Shown here: positions 43,701-55,335 of the stretch, one piece after another
Numbering within the stretch: position 1 is the stretch's first letter
Layout of the letters: every line of letters begins with the position of its first letter
Origin: Diospyros lotus
Lineage: Eukaryota; Streptophyta; Magnoliopsida; Ericales; Ebenaceae
NCBI RefSeq assembly: GCF_014633365.1
Contig: NC_068341.1
Coordinates: forward strand, 19,884,339 to 19,948,338
Reading direction: 5' to 3'
DNA length: 64,000 nucleotides
Notes under the pieces: model-generated
Seen by the model: the letters and a program-made list of their open reading frames with translations, nothing else
Database searches by the model: none
Told to the model about the DNA's origin: nothing
Position numbers and translations under genes: made by a program

Positions 43701-45076
43701 AAAGTAGCTGAGCAATGAGATTGGTTGGTTAGCTGACTAATAGACAACAGATTGCAAGACAAATTAGGAACATGAAGGACAGACTCCAAAGTAATAAATT
43801 TAGAGATACGGATACTCCCCTTGCCAGCTACCAGGGATAAAGTACCATCTGCAATTTTTACTTTCAAGTTACCGGCACAAGGTGAGTATGTGGAAAATAA
43901 ATGATGGGAATCAGTCATATGATCGGATGCGCCAGAATCAATAATCCAGGGAGTACAACGCGAAGTAGTACTAAGAGCAGTCAAAAAAGTACCTTTGTGG
44001 GCTAAGGAACTTGATGAAGGAGGCGTAGAAGACTGACCCGAGGCTTGAAAGGTCAAAAAAAGAGCATATAACTTCTCAAGTTGCTCGGAGTTAAAACCCC
44101 CAGTAGGGGTTAACTGAGTATAATGGGCTAATTCTATTTGCTGTTCAGTCAAGACTTGGTACCCATGAGGTTTATTGGGCTGCCTGAGCTTCCAATCAGC
44201 AGGCTTGCCGTGTAAAACCCAGCAAGTATCTTTGGAATGGCCTGATTTTTTGCAATGGTCACAAAAAAGCCTTTTGTTTTGTTTCAGCCCAGATGCTGTG
44301 GAAGGCCCACGAGATGAAGGCCCACGCGATACAAGGGCTGAAGCCTCAGGCCCAGCCACACTCTTCTCCCTCAACATCACCTTCCGCCTACTTTCTTCTC
44401 ATCGAATTTCAAAGAATACCTCCCGAATGGAAGGTAATGGCCGATGACCCAAGACTCGGCTTCTCACATCATCGAGTTCTCTGTTGAGCCCATCCAGAAA
44501 CTCGTACACCCTCTCGTTCTCCATCTTCTTCTTGAATCGCACACTGTCACTCGTGCACTCCCAAGATTCTTCACAGCTAAGGTCCAATTCTTGCCATAAA
44601 CCCAGCGTCTCCGTGTAGTATTCCGTCACTTCTCTTTCTCCTTGCTTCATCTGCCACAACCGAGTCTTTATCTCGAAGATTTGAGAGGCATTCTCAGCGT
44701 CAGAGTAGGTCTCGCAAACTGCTTCCCACACATCCTTCGCTGTCGGCAGGAACATGTATGTCTTGCCGATCGCTGGTCGCATGGAGTTGATCAAATAGGA
44801 GGTGATGAGGGAATTCTCAGACCGCCATTTTTGGAAAGCCGCTACCTCCTTGGAAGATGGTTGTTTGATCTCACCAGTAAGGAAGCCCAATTTGCCTTTG
44901 CCGTCGATGACCAACTTGATGGGTTGGGCCCATTCTCAGTAGTTCTTCCCATTCAGCTTCTCTACGGTAAGACAAATTGAAGAATTTTCAAACCCACCAG
45001 TCGAACCCATGGAGGGGATTATCTCTGATTCTCCCCCCTGAGTTACCGACTGGATAGATTCATGGCAGGTGGCCAT
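40727..45076 (-). pseudogene. Copia L gag-pol polyprotein, near full length
   Basis: The minus-strand ATG at 45076 (MATCHESIQS) begins gag; TGA at 40727-40729 ends pol after INIYDPT. Seen in order: gag with LNGKNY (a stop follows), zinc knuckle CDHCKKSGHSKDTC intact (about 44265-44225), protease DSGASDHMT (about 43940-43915), a frameshift near 43690, and integrase with HKRMGHPS, CEVCELAK, HSDLWGPS, RTDNGTEYF and the intact PQQNGVAERK (about 43090-43045). RT (about 42240-41450) has a YVDDI motif near 41660, and RNase H has YTDADWAG and SSAEAEFR. Several stops occur, for example near 44935, 44397, 43029, 41735 and 41218. A virus-like-particle retroelement now inactive in cis. Confidence 0.94.
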
Positions 45077-45104
45077 GGCTTCTAGGGTTTTCAGAGTGAC
45101 CTGG

Positions 45105-45347
45105 GCTCTGATACCATGTAGACGATGAGAAAATTAAATCAAACTTATATTCTATTAGTCTACTCTTCCTTTACATACTTGGTCCCTATTTATCATGTAC
45201 ATAGAGAACAAAAATGGAAACGTAAGATTTAACCCAAGAAATCAGCCCCAAATAATCAGCCTAAACCTTCCAAATATTGTGATCTCAATCTTAATCTCTC
45301 ACCACAATCTCCTCCAAATCCTCTTCAAATCATTCTGGATTTCAACA
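45105..45347 (-). repeat. 5' LTR of copia L with primer-binding site
   Basis: LTR 45117-45347, matching 40489-40719. GCTCTGATACCA at 45105-45116 is the perfect reverse complement of TGGTATCAGAGC. Confidence 0.95.
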
Positions 45348-45352
45348 TAATC

Positions 45353-48300
45353 TATCTCATAAGTGTGGGTGAAGCCTTTAGCCACCATTCTGGCTTTGTA
45401 CCTATCAACACTCCCGTTAGCCTTACATTTTTTTGTAAACACCCATTTACACCCTACTATTTTTTTTGTCTTTGGGCAGGTTAACTATCTCCCGAGTGCC
45501 ACTTCTCCTTAGAGCATTCATCTCCTCTATAATTGCTAATTACCAGTTTGGATCATCCAGAGCTTCCTGTATATTCCTTGGCACAAACAAATGTGAAATC
45601 CTAAATGTGAAAGTCTTATGATTCTTTGATAGTCTGTGGTAGGAAAGATATTTAGCAATAGGATATTTAGTGCAACTTTTGACACATTTCCTAATTGATA
45701 TAGGAACATCAAGATCAGAAATAGTAGGTAAATGATTGGAAATATTTAAAGAATCAACTTGGGAACTATTAGGTAAAGTGGAAGGAGGTGGACTAGAAGT
45801 TGAAGTGGGATTTCTTGAACTTACAGTGCCATTTCTCGGGTTTTTAGACTAGTTTTGTGCAAAATTGATATTCAAGTCTTTGTTCATTTGATGAAATCTC
45901 TTCCTGATATAAACTTGAAGCTCAGAATTTAGATCATGATGATCAGTTTGTAGTAATTCTCCCCCTGCTCGAGAAACCCCTTTACTTGGCATCAAAGAAC
46001 CAGAATCTCCTAAGTGACCATTATCAGAAACATGTGATTCCTGAGTAGGATAGATTGCGTTTGGAAGGGGGACAGAAACATCCCAAAAATTGTCTTCATC
46101 TTCATGTTTCTCCCCCTGAAGGAAATTTTTGGAAAAATAGGGATTGTTTTCAACAAAGGAAACATCCATACTCACGTAGATATTTTTTGTGAGAGGATCA
46201 TAACACTTATAGCCTTTTTTATGAGAGGTATAGCCCAAGAAAACACATTTGACAGCCCGAAAATCAAGTTTTGAGCGAAATTAAGTAGGTATATGAACAT
46301 ACACAGTACATCCAACTTTGACGAGGAGGTCTGAATGTAATCTAGTGTTGGGAAAAAAGTCTTTTAGGCACTCAAGGGGTGTTTGGTACTTTAATACTTT
46401 AGTAGGCATCCTGTTTATCAAATAGGATGCTGTCAAAACAACTTCACCCCATAAATATTTTGGAACATGCACAGAAAACATGATGGCACGTGCTACTTCA
46501 AGTAAATGTTTATTTTTACATTCAACAATGCCATTTTGTTAAGGAGTATGCCGACAAGTAGATTGGTAGTGAATACCTTTGGTTTTCAAAAAATCCCCCA
46601 AGTGCTCATTGAAATACTCAGTGCTATTGTCAGAGTGTAAAATACCAATTTTGGTTTGAAATTGGTTTTCAATCATAGTGTAAAAGTTTTTGAATAAATA
46701 TTCCACTTCAGATTTTTTGTGCATCAAATAAACCCAACACAAACGAGTATGATCGTCTATAAAGGTAACATATCATTTTTTTCCAGATAGAGTAGAAATT
46801 TTAGATGGACCCCAAACATCACTATGAATTATGTAAAAAGGTTTGGATGCTTGGTAGGTTTTTGGTAAATATGTAGAAAGATGATTTTTTGCCAAGATGC
46901 AACTTTCACATTGAAAAGAAGAACAATCCATTCATTTAAATAATTCAGGAAATAAATGTCTCATATAGGCAAAACTAGGATGTCCTAGTCTAAGATGCTA
47001 TAGCATAATTGTGTCTTGAGCAGGAATTAAACTAGTACTACTAAAGCCCTGAGCTTTTTTATTACCAGAAGAAATTTCATCAAAGTACTAAAGACCTTCA
47101 ATCATCCTAGCACGCCCAATCATCGTCCCCGAGTTCTGGTCCTGAAATTCACAATGGGATTCAAAGAAAGTAACACGACAGTTAGAATCTTTGCAAAGTT
47201 TACTATTAGACAAAATATTGTAGGCCAAGTTAGGAACATGAAGGACAGAATTGAGATTAATTTTCTCTGTTAGTTTAATAAGTCCTTTTCCTGCAATAGA
47301 TGAAAAACTACCATTGGAAATTCTGATTTTTTCATTGCCAGAGCAAGGATAATAGGTATTAAATAAATAAGAAGAACTAGTCATATGATCGAAGGTTCCA
47401 GAATCAATAACCCATGGAGAGGAATGTAGACAAGAAAGAGCTTTAGGTTTTCTACCTGTGTGTGCCAAGGAAACACTAGGAATACCAGATGAGGAACTGG
47501 ATTGTAACAGCTTCAAGAGTTGATCAATCTGCTCTTTGTTGAAGGGACCTGTGTCAACCTTATTCGCAGTAGGAACCCCACGATTACTGCTCTTGTCTCC
47601 TTGCTTGTTGCTCTTCCAATTGGCAGGTTTGCCGTGAATTTTCCAGCACGTCTCATGAGTATGGCGTGGCTTGTTGCAATGGTCACACTAGACCCGAGGC
47701 CGCTCATTGCTCCTACGCTAGTAATTTGCAGCCTTATAGGCAGTAGTATCAGTAAACAAGGCAAAATTTTCAATCGACTCACCAACAGTTTTTTTGCCAA
47801 GCATGACACTCCTTTGGCTTTCTTCCCTTCTAACCTCAGCAAATACTTCACCAATAGGAGGAAGGGGAGATCAGCCAATAATCATCCCTCGCACCTCATC
47901 GAACTCGATATTAAAACCAGCAAGAAACTTTTAAATATGACCATCTTCAACCATTTTCTTGTGGTGGTTGCAATCTTCAGTAGATTTCCACTCATAAGTG
48001 TTGAAGAGGTCAAGATCTTGACACAGTCTCTTCAATGAATGGAAGTACATAGTAACAGAATCATCTCCTTGTCGAATCTCTCCCAGCTTTAGAGTCAACT
48101 CAAAAACCTGAGATTGGTTACCCAAGTCAGAGTACATCTGATTTATATTATCCCACAATTCCTTTGTAGTAGGATAACACATATAATTGGAACTGATATC
48201 TTCATCCATAGAATTGACCAGCCACGTCATGACCATAGAGTTTTCAGCATCCTAAACGAAGTGTGATGGGTCATCCACTGCAGGCTCCTTCTTGTCTCCA

Positions 48301-48497
48301 GTGATGTAGCCAATTTTTCCTTGCTTGCGGATATACATCCGAACAAATTGAGACCAACGAAGAAAATTATCACCATTTAAACGAATGGTGGTGATTTGGA
48401 CAGAATGGGTGCTAGAATGGTTTGGCTGGGTTGCTGAAATTTTTGTTTGGATGGCAGCGATAGGGTTTAGGGTGGTTTCAGAAGTGATTTCCGACAT
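45353..48497 (-). pseudogene. Copia K gag, protease, integrase and N-terminal RT
   Basis: The minus-strand ATG at 48497 (MSEITSETTLN) starts gag, with LNGDNFLRWSQ (about 48380) and a knuckle CDHCNKPRHTHETC near 47690-47645 (Gly to Arg). Protease reads DSGTFDHMT (about 47400; Ala to Thr, Ser to Phe). Integrase has HLRLGHPS and CESC (about 47000-46890), HSDVWGPS (46820), TP*QNG (46540) and YLWGEVVLTASYLINRMP. The linker carries NYISNHLPT-like text and RT starts at SIRKCVKSC...IQEALDDPNW. Many in-frame stops. It is cut at 45352 by L, and K resumes at 40488. Confidence 0.9.
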
Positions 48498-48955
48498 AAC
48501 TTATCACGTTGGGAGTGGAAAAACAAGAAGAAAAGGCAGAGTTACCAAGATCTGGGAGGTGGCTGTTGATGTAAGATGCCAGCAAGCAGTAGGCGGTCAA
48601 GGCAAAGAGGCCGCGAGCAATCGGTGGTGGCTGAAGCAAACACAACCGACCCAATCGGAGTGGGCGTCACCTTCCTAAAACGATCTCGCCTAGAGCGAAC
48701 TTGCACTCGTAGGAGGTAGAAACAATCTGGCGGTTGATGATGGAGGAAGCGACAAAGAAGACGACCTTGGGTGGTCGTGACTAGTAGCCCTAAGATCGGC
48801 AACGACTGGGTGATCTGGGTGGCCGCGACCGTTTAACTGAAAGTCGTCGGATCCAAGCTTTAGCGGCCAATAGAGAGGCGCCGACGGTCGCGAGTTATGG
48901 CAAAGGGAAAAGAGCCTAGGGTCTCACAAGGAATGGATGGTTGTGATTTAATCTA
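48498..48955 (-). other. Leader of copia K
   Basis: Minus-strand 5' UTR between primer site and gag start, with no supported coding. A plus-strand open frame (48385-48678) overlapping it is a shadow. Confidence 0.6.
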
Positions 48956-49189
48956 GCTCTGATACCATCTTAGAAATAATCAAAGACCATATGTCTTGAT
49001 TGATACAAATAAACAAGAACATCGTCCTCTTTTAAGGAAAGGATTATAAACAAAAAAGGAAGAAAATAAACTAAATATTGACAGCATCCTAATTTACATC
49101 CTTGACTTACTATATTTATATAAAACATAAATTTTAGAATATTCTAGGATCAAAGCCAAATCTTTCTTAATTTGAGCATATTTCCAGCA
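48956..49189 (-). repeat. Primer-binding site and 5' LTR of copia K
   Basis: GCTCTGATACCA (48956-48967) is the perfect primer-site complement. The LTR at 48968-49189 begins TGCTGGAAATATG on the minus strand and ends TTTCTAAGA directly before TGGTATCAGAGC. Confidence 0.9.
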
Positions 49190-49194
49190 AATTG

Positions 49195-49572
49195 TTACGA
49201 CATTCCACGATTGAAATTAAATTTATACTAAGCAAATTATATATCCTACTTTTTTTCTAATAAAAATTTATACTTTTAGTAATGTTTTAAATTTTTCTTT
49301 TTTTTTAATTTAGAACAAGGTATAAATTTATTTACCATATTTGTTAAGCTTAGAAAAAATGGGTCATACATATGTCATCATTTTTAGATGCAACATTAAT
49401 GATAAAGACGAAGGGACAATAGCGTGTGAAGTGTTGAGGGTAATAAAAGACGAAGCGAAAATATTATAGAAGCATAGTAAAAGAAGGGCAAGCAAGGGGG
49501 AAGCCAAAATCACTCAATTTGCAATCAACAAAGAGAACTCCTATCTTATCGTTAAGGAGAGAGTGGAGAGTC
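49195..49572. other. Putative promoter and 5' UTR region of the host gene
   Basis: AT-rich DNA between copia K and the gene start. An A/G-rich leader (49400-49570) precedes the ATG at 49573. No TATA box can be assigned confidently. Confidence 0.3.
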
Positions 49573-52500
49573 ATGGTGTCGTCCTCTTCTTTGTCTTCGT
49601 TGAGCAACAAACAGACATTCGATCCTCAATTTCTGGTAATAGCGAGCATTTTCTCTTTTTTCTCTAATGTAGCACATCCTCTTTCCCTTTTTATGTATCT
49701 CCTCTATCCTTTTTTCTTTTTTTCTTTTCGATATATAGGTTGATTTAGTCTTGGACCAAACCCTTGATCCCCTTAATAGAGCCCTTCCAATAGCTCGAAA
49801 CTCTAGATCTCCATTTTGGAGATCCATTTTGTGACTTGGACCGTTCTAGGTCATTTTAACATGAAAATTGGGATATTCGACCCAATTTGTTGTTCCAAGG
49901 GTGGTATCAAGACCCTGAAATCGATGGTTATACAATCAAATTTGCCAAGACCCTGCAATCGATGGTTAAACAATCAAATTTGCTAAAGATCTTTAACAGC
50001 TTTGATTTATGTAAACCACGGCATCTTTTTGTGGAAAATATCCATGGAAAATAAGATTTTAATTAATCAATTTTGTTCATAATTGCAGACTTTTCTCTGT
50101 CATTTCACTATGTTCAATTACTAGGAAAACTTACCCAAATAGGACTTGTGATTTGTTATGTTAGTCTTTTTCTCAATAATTCTTTGATTGACTTTGGAAT
50201 TCATCTAGATGTTTATTTGACACTATCTTGGGGCTTAATGTCATAATGTGAAGGATTCTTTAAAAATTTGGACTTTGATCTTTTATAAACTCAATGCAAT
50301 TCAGCTGATCTAGTAGATGAGTCCAAAATTGGACTAGCCTTACCATACTTGACTGATGTAAATCCTTTATTGCAAATGAAATTATGTGAATTTGGATACT
50401 TTCTTGTCTGTTAAAAGAAGATTCTACTGGAATATCTTCATCTGCATAATACATGTAAAGGAAATTAGGTATGGCATGGGATATAATGGCATCACAAAAG
50501 GTATGTTCATGGATAGAAATGATTGGCAAGCTAAAGCCATGTAGTTAACCTCATCAATCGGGATTAAAGCTTCGTCTTGTTATTGTTACTATTGATGTTT
50601 GTATTATGTCTCCATATATTCCAGGAAAGAATTGTATTCTAGGTATTTTAGAAGGTTCTTTTACCTTTGCAGTTATTAATGCAAAGGAAATATGTTTTTC
50701 CTTGAACTCCATATGGAGGTGGTGGTGCATTATGTTGACACTTGGAAGTTGTGGCTCTAGCTTCAACCAATGCAATATAGATTATATGGTTTATATCTTG
50801 GAAATTGAGTTGTGATCTTGATGCAGCAATATTTTCTCTCATTTTGGCTGTAAGATAAAATAAGTGTGTTTCATCATCATGATTAAGTTGTCTGATTATG
50901 GATTTTTATTCTCTTTCCTTAGTATAGTTATTGGAAGTATAGGGATTTAGACATGTTTTAAGCTCAAATCTCTATTCTTATTGTCTGTCTCAGTTCCAAT
51001 TTTGCTACTGTTAACTAGACAATCTATTTTAAAACATCTTCTAGTGTAGGTAGATCTATTATCTCTAAAATGTGGGTTGTTTCTGATGCTTGAAATTCTA
51101 CAATAGTATAGATTCATTTTGGAGCATTGAATGTGAAGTTTTCAAACAACCAATCGCATGGTGTTGGTAATTTCTTTCCATTTTATGAATTGGATTTTTC
51201 TATGTGCCAAATGGTTTGTCTCATATAGTTCAACTATGTTTATATTATCTATATTTTTCATTTTGATATTGGTATAATTTGTAAGCAACTGCTTTCCAAG
51301 AGATTGATACATTAGCAGTCTGTCAATTCATTTTAGTGTTTTGAGGTTTTATTCTCAATGTTAAATTATCTAGTGTTTTTTTGTCAGTAGTGGAGACAAA
51401 AAAAAAAAGTGGGTCTTATCCTAAATATTATTTCTCCAACACAAGATTGGACTGGATTGCTCCTATTAGTGATCAAATAGGGTCAAAACATAATTTATAA
51501 TGGATAAGCATAGTATTGGTTAATCTGCCTAACATTACTACTGTTTTTATTGCTATTTGGATGATTTGAGTGTGAATAAATCTTTAGGATATTTTCTTCT
51601 GTTCTTTTGGTTGTTTTCATCAAATATCTGGATTTCAACCAGCTTGTTAGCAGATGCTTAGGCTTTTCTATTAATCCATTGCAAATGACAAAATATTTAC
51701 CTTTTTCTTTAACTAGCAAAAAAAAAAAAAATGATATAGGTCTTCCACTCTTTAAGTTTTAAAATTTTGCTAATTTGTTAACATAGTTGTCAAAGCTCGC
51801 CTCATCACCAATAAGGCGCAGTGCTATGCACGAGGCACTGCCTAGGTGAATGAGCCAAGTTTCTTTTGCAAGGTGCACACATCATGCGCCTTCAATATAT
51901 AAGTGCATTAAAACCTTATTTCATGTTGATTTGTCATCTCAGATCTTGTTTCTTGTTGATTTGAAATATTCTTGTATATTACTAATAGGTGAGCCTGGTG
52001 GAGCAAGTCGGAGGTTCACTTGATCTCCCAAGGTATCAAAGGGTGAAAGGTGCCCTTAAGGCACTATGAACCTTATATCACCTCAGATGCTAGGGGCTAA
52101 AAAAGTGCTCGCTTGATTAAAGCAGAGTGCTAAATTTATAAAAAAGAAAAAGATATTTAATAGGAAAAAGATAATCAAACTATAATATATAACACTAGCA
52201 CAAAACATAAGTTTTATAACAATTATTCAATATTTATATAAAAAAGTGAATGGCTTTAGATATTTATAGGAAGGTAAACAAACATACAACATAATATATA
52301 ATATTCACACAAAATATAATTTATATAAAGTTATATAATATAAAATATTAACACACAAACAATATTATACACGAAGATATAAGTTACGTTGTTACATACT
52401 TATAGATATAGCAAACATAGATAAGTCTGCAACAATTAAAAGAAAGTGAAGTATCGAATGGTGCATGCAAAGATTATCACTACAATAAACCAAACTAAAG

Positions 52501-55335
52501 AGTTATATTAGAATGGGGATGGCTACTAGAGAGTCACTTCGTCTCTAGTGTTGGAAGGATCGGCTATGCACCATCACACACCAAGGGTTCTTGGCATTGG
52601 CTTGGTCTGACCTCTAACAACTGCTCTTACAGTTGCCTCTCTCAGATCTAAAATATTAGTAGGTTAATCAAAGCTACCAAAAATCAACAAAAATGGAGTA
52701 ACTCACAGTGTGGGTTTCGATCAGTTAGGTGAACAATGGAGGAGACAGTTGTGTTTGCTTTTCTTCTTTTGTTTTTCCATTTTTCTCTTCATTTTACTCT
52801 TCCTACTACACCGAGAGACCTTTTACTCTTCATTTTACTACACCGAGAGACCTTTCGCATGCCTTCTGCAAACAACCCTTCACTTTCCTTCAAGTTTTCT
52901 TTTGATGTTGATTTGTTAAAGCTTATGTGAACACTTGTAGTACTCAATGTCTCAGCAAAGATGCTTACCTAGGCGGCGCTAGAGTGAAGGAGCCTCACCT
53001 AGTAACATGCAAGGTGCTTCCCCAACACCTTGCATTGCTCGAGCACCTAGGCGAGCCAAGTGCATGCCTTTGACTACATTGGATCTCCCACTCTCCAGGT
53101 TCCTTTGGAGTGATGTTCACTCACTGGGGAACTAATCACTCATGGTCTACCCTCTAGTGAATATTTTCACCAAAAAGGTTGTCACAGGCAAAGGACCACC
53201 CTCTTGATGACCTTTTCTCTATTAGTCTACATGAAATTGTGGTTATATATTGGTTGTGTCACTATGAGTTCTGCTTCATTTTTCTTTCTTTCATATAATT
53301 TCTTTTGCAATTAAGAACAGACTAATTGTTTCTTGTAATTGTTTTTAGTTGTGTGTTCTACTCTATGTTTTATCTTTTTTATAATTTTTGTTGCAATTTA
53401 GAAGAAATTAATTGCAAAAGAAACAAATTGTTTCCTATAATTGTTTTTCACTGTGTGTTCTATTGATTTGTTTTAATCCTCTAATTTCTTTTATAATTTA
53501 GAAGAAACCAATTGCAAAAGAAATTAGAAGAAACTAATTGTTTTTTGTTGTGTTCTACTATATTTTTTTTCTTTTCTCTAATTTCTTTTGTAGTTAGAAT
53601 AAACTAATCATTTTTGTACAATAATATCAGTTGTTATTATAGGGTTAGTTATTTGTTATTTATGATTTTTTGAATTTGCATCTACCTACTTATAGGTACA
53701 TATTGAAAAGCATGGTGCATAAGTAGTTTATAAGAATTTTGAATAAACGTGTCTCATGTGCATCAGGTTTGTGCTTCGCCTTGCACCTTTGATAACTATG
53801 TTATTATAAAACTTTGGTTGTGGATTGAGTAATCTCCTCAACACTTCTAGTATTGAAGATATTACTTCTTATTGCAATCAGTTTTAAACCTAAATATGGA
53901 GGAGAAGGATTGTGTTAGGCGGTTGACAATCTATGTAAAAATTCTTAGGATCTTATATAACCCCTAATTATATGATTATGTTATATGTACTGTTTTGTTA
54001 ATATGTGACATTATATACATGTAATATGACAATGTTATATGATTACAAATTGATGCTATATTCCTTGTCTGATATTCTTTGATGCTATTTCAACCATCAA
54101 GTGATATATTATACATGCTGTTGTAAGATTTTTCTACTCTAGCTCATATTTTTCTATGTACCCTTAAAATAACAACGTACCAAGCATGTCTTATAGTTGT
54201 TTTAACTTTAATGGAATCTTACTATCACATAAACTACTAGATGTACTTTTCCATTTTAACCCTGTTGCCTTAAGTCTACGGTAATATCCTCATTAATCTC
54301 TCCATCTTTTAAATAACTAATCCAATTTATCTAGATTTATCTTTTCTTACTAAGACTTGATCTTATGCACTTAAATTTTCACTAAACTTACATTCTATAT
54401 ATTTGGTTCTCACTCTACTTAATTTAAAATCCTTGGATGCTAAAGTGACCCTCCACATCTCAAGCTTAGTGGTCACACTTTATTTTGTCTCATTCGACAA
54501 CACAATGTCATTTGTAAATAACAAACACCACAGTGCCACATGTTTAGTGAGTTCATCTATTACTAGGCCAAATAGATAAGGACTTAGTGTGGATCCTTTA
54601 TCAATCCACAGTGCCACATGTTTAGTAAGTTCATCTATTACTAGGCCAAATAGATAAGGACTTAGAGTAGATCCTATATCAATCCCATGGTAATTGGAAA
54701 AGTATCAGTATCTGCTCCACATGTTCTTACACATTTCTTCTCCATGATATATGTCTTTGATAACTTGCATATAAGCAATTTGGACTCCTTTCTTCTCTAA
54801 AACCCCTCCATAAGACTTGTCTAAGAACTTTTATCATAAGCTTTTTCTTTTAGACCTATAACCTTGTCATAAGTTTTTTCAATGTACTATTGCTCATAGT
54901 TTTTTAATGTCCTTTCAGCTACAATATGCTGATATGATTTATGAAAGGGGCTGTTTTGCAATGTCATCTTGGGGTACAGAGGATGCACGAGTAGCCATTG
55001 AAGAAATCATATCGATATCACATCAACTGAAACTGATGCTTCACAATCTGCTACCACCTAATGATATTCAACAACCACTTCACCACCCTCCAGTGGAGGA
55101 AGCAGATCCCAATCGCTCAGAGAGGAATAAGAAGCCCTCAAGAAACCTACAACTACCTAATGATGCCAGTCAACAACCACTCCAGCATCCACTGGTGGAG
55201 GAAACAGGTCCCAATCATCCAAAGAAGAAGAAGAAGCGCTCACGCAGTGAACAACCACTCCAACACCCGCCGATGGAGGAAATGGGCGCTAATCACTTGA
55301 AGAGGAAGAAGAAGAAGAAGCCCTCATGCATTTGA
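49573..55335 (+). CDS. Candidate host gene, two exons, about 159 aa, function unknown
   Basis: Proposed model: exon 1 at 49573-49635 (ATG, 21 codons, ends TTTCTG|GTAATA, phase 0) and exon 2 at 54919-55335 (after TCCTTTCAG, phase 0, stop TGA at 55333-55335). The phases match and the junction reads [17 protein letters not shown]. Exon 2 encodes a globular, probably helical segment ([21 protein letters not shown]). Three imperfect repeats of about 30 residues follow, each with a QPL-HP-VEE/MEE core and a Lys/Arg-rich end ([16 protein letters not shown]), resembling nuclear localisation signals. I do not recognise the family. The intron is 5283 bp and TE-laden. Exon 2 is much better supported than its link to exon 1; an unseen middle exon cannot be excluded. 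Confidence 0.5.
49636..51783 (+). other. Intron, 5' part
   Basis: AT-rich, T-rich sequence expected of a plant intron. Short open frames on both strands (for example at 50260-50529 and 50606-50815) match no motif I know. No RNA gene seen. Confidence 0.4.
51784..53798. mobile_element. Old hAT-type element in the intron, possibly composite
   Basis: Ends TAGTTGTCAAAG and, reverse-complemented, TAGTTATCAAAG. Flanking TGTTAACA (51776-51783) and TGTTATTA (53799-53806) agree at 6 of 8. Subterminal AGGCGCA / GGCGAAGC-like motifs recall the element at 32928-33528. A third, inward TIR-like sequence (CCTAGGCGAGCC...CCTTTGACTACATTG, about 53046-53083) suggests a nested or composite structure. No transposase is readable in 2.0 kb. 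Confidence 0.55.
54165..54895 (-). pseudogene. LINE (L1-type) reverse transcriptase fragment
   Basis: Minus-strand translation in several frames gives plant-LINE RT text in order: [20 protein letters not shown] (about 54820-54760), [20 protein letters not shown] (about 54685-54620), and, after a duplicated segment, LFTNDIVL (normally FADDIVL, about 54520-54500). [24 protein letters not shown] and KTTIRHAWY follow towards 54165. Stops and shifts are abundant. It ends about 24 bp before the exon 2 acceptor. The YADD-type Asp pair is changed to Asn-Asp. Confidence 0.8.
54528..54683. repeat. 78-bp tandem duplication inside the LINE fragment
   Basis: Units 54528-54605 and 54606-54683, both starting CCACAGTGCCACATG and ending ATCAATC, differ at about 5 positions. 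They duplicate the [17 protein letters not shown] coding segment. Confidence 0.9.

Larger units (their letters stand above)
40489..45347 (-). mobile_element. Copia retrotransposon L, complete
   Basis: A 4.86-kb minus-strand element with 231-bp LTRs (40489-40719 and 45117-45347) that differ at 5 positions by eye. It has a perfect 5-bp duplication TAATC (40484-40488 and 45348-45352), a primer-binding site (GCTCTGATACCA, 45105-45116), and one gag-pol coding unit. It is inserted in RT of copia K. Same family as D. This is the least diverged complete element in the window, though still with stops and a frameshift. Confidence 0.96.
38937..49189 (-). mobile_element. Copia retrotransposon K, complete, hosting copia L
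   Basis: Minus-strand element with LTRs at both ends (38937-39169 and 48968-49189) and flanking AATTA (38932-38936) / AATTG (49190-49194). The primer-binding site lies at 48956-48967. Gag-pol is split by copia L (40489-45347) within RT. Hand-counted LTR differences are about 12 substitutions plus an 11-bp indel, older than L. Confidence 0.93.

Noticed and set aside
48385..48802. ORFs over the copia K gag start and leader
   Set aside because: Opposite-strand shadow of gag plus leader; no motif.
50260..50529. Minus-strand 89-aa ORF in the intron, once considered a TE relic (YYADEDI)
   Set aside because: The YADD-like string is isolated; neighbouring residues do not match RT of copia, gypsy or LINE.
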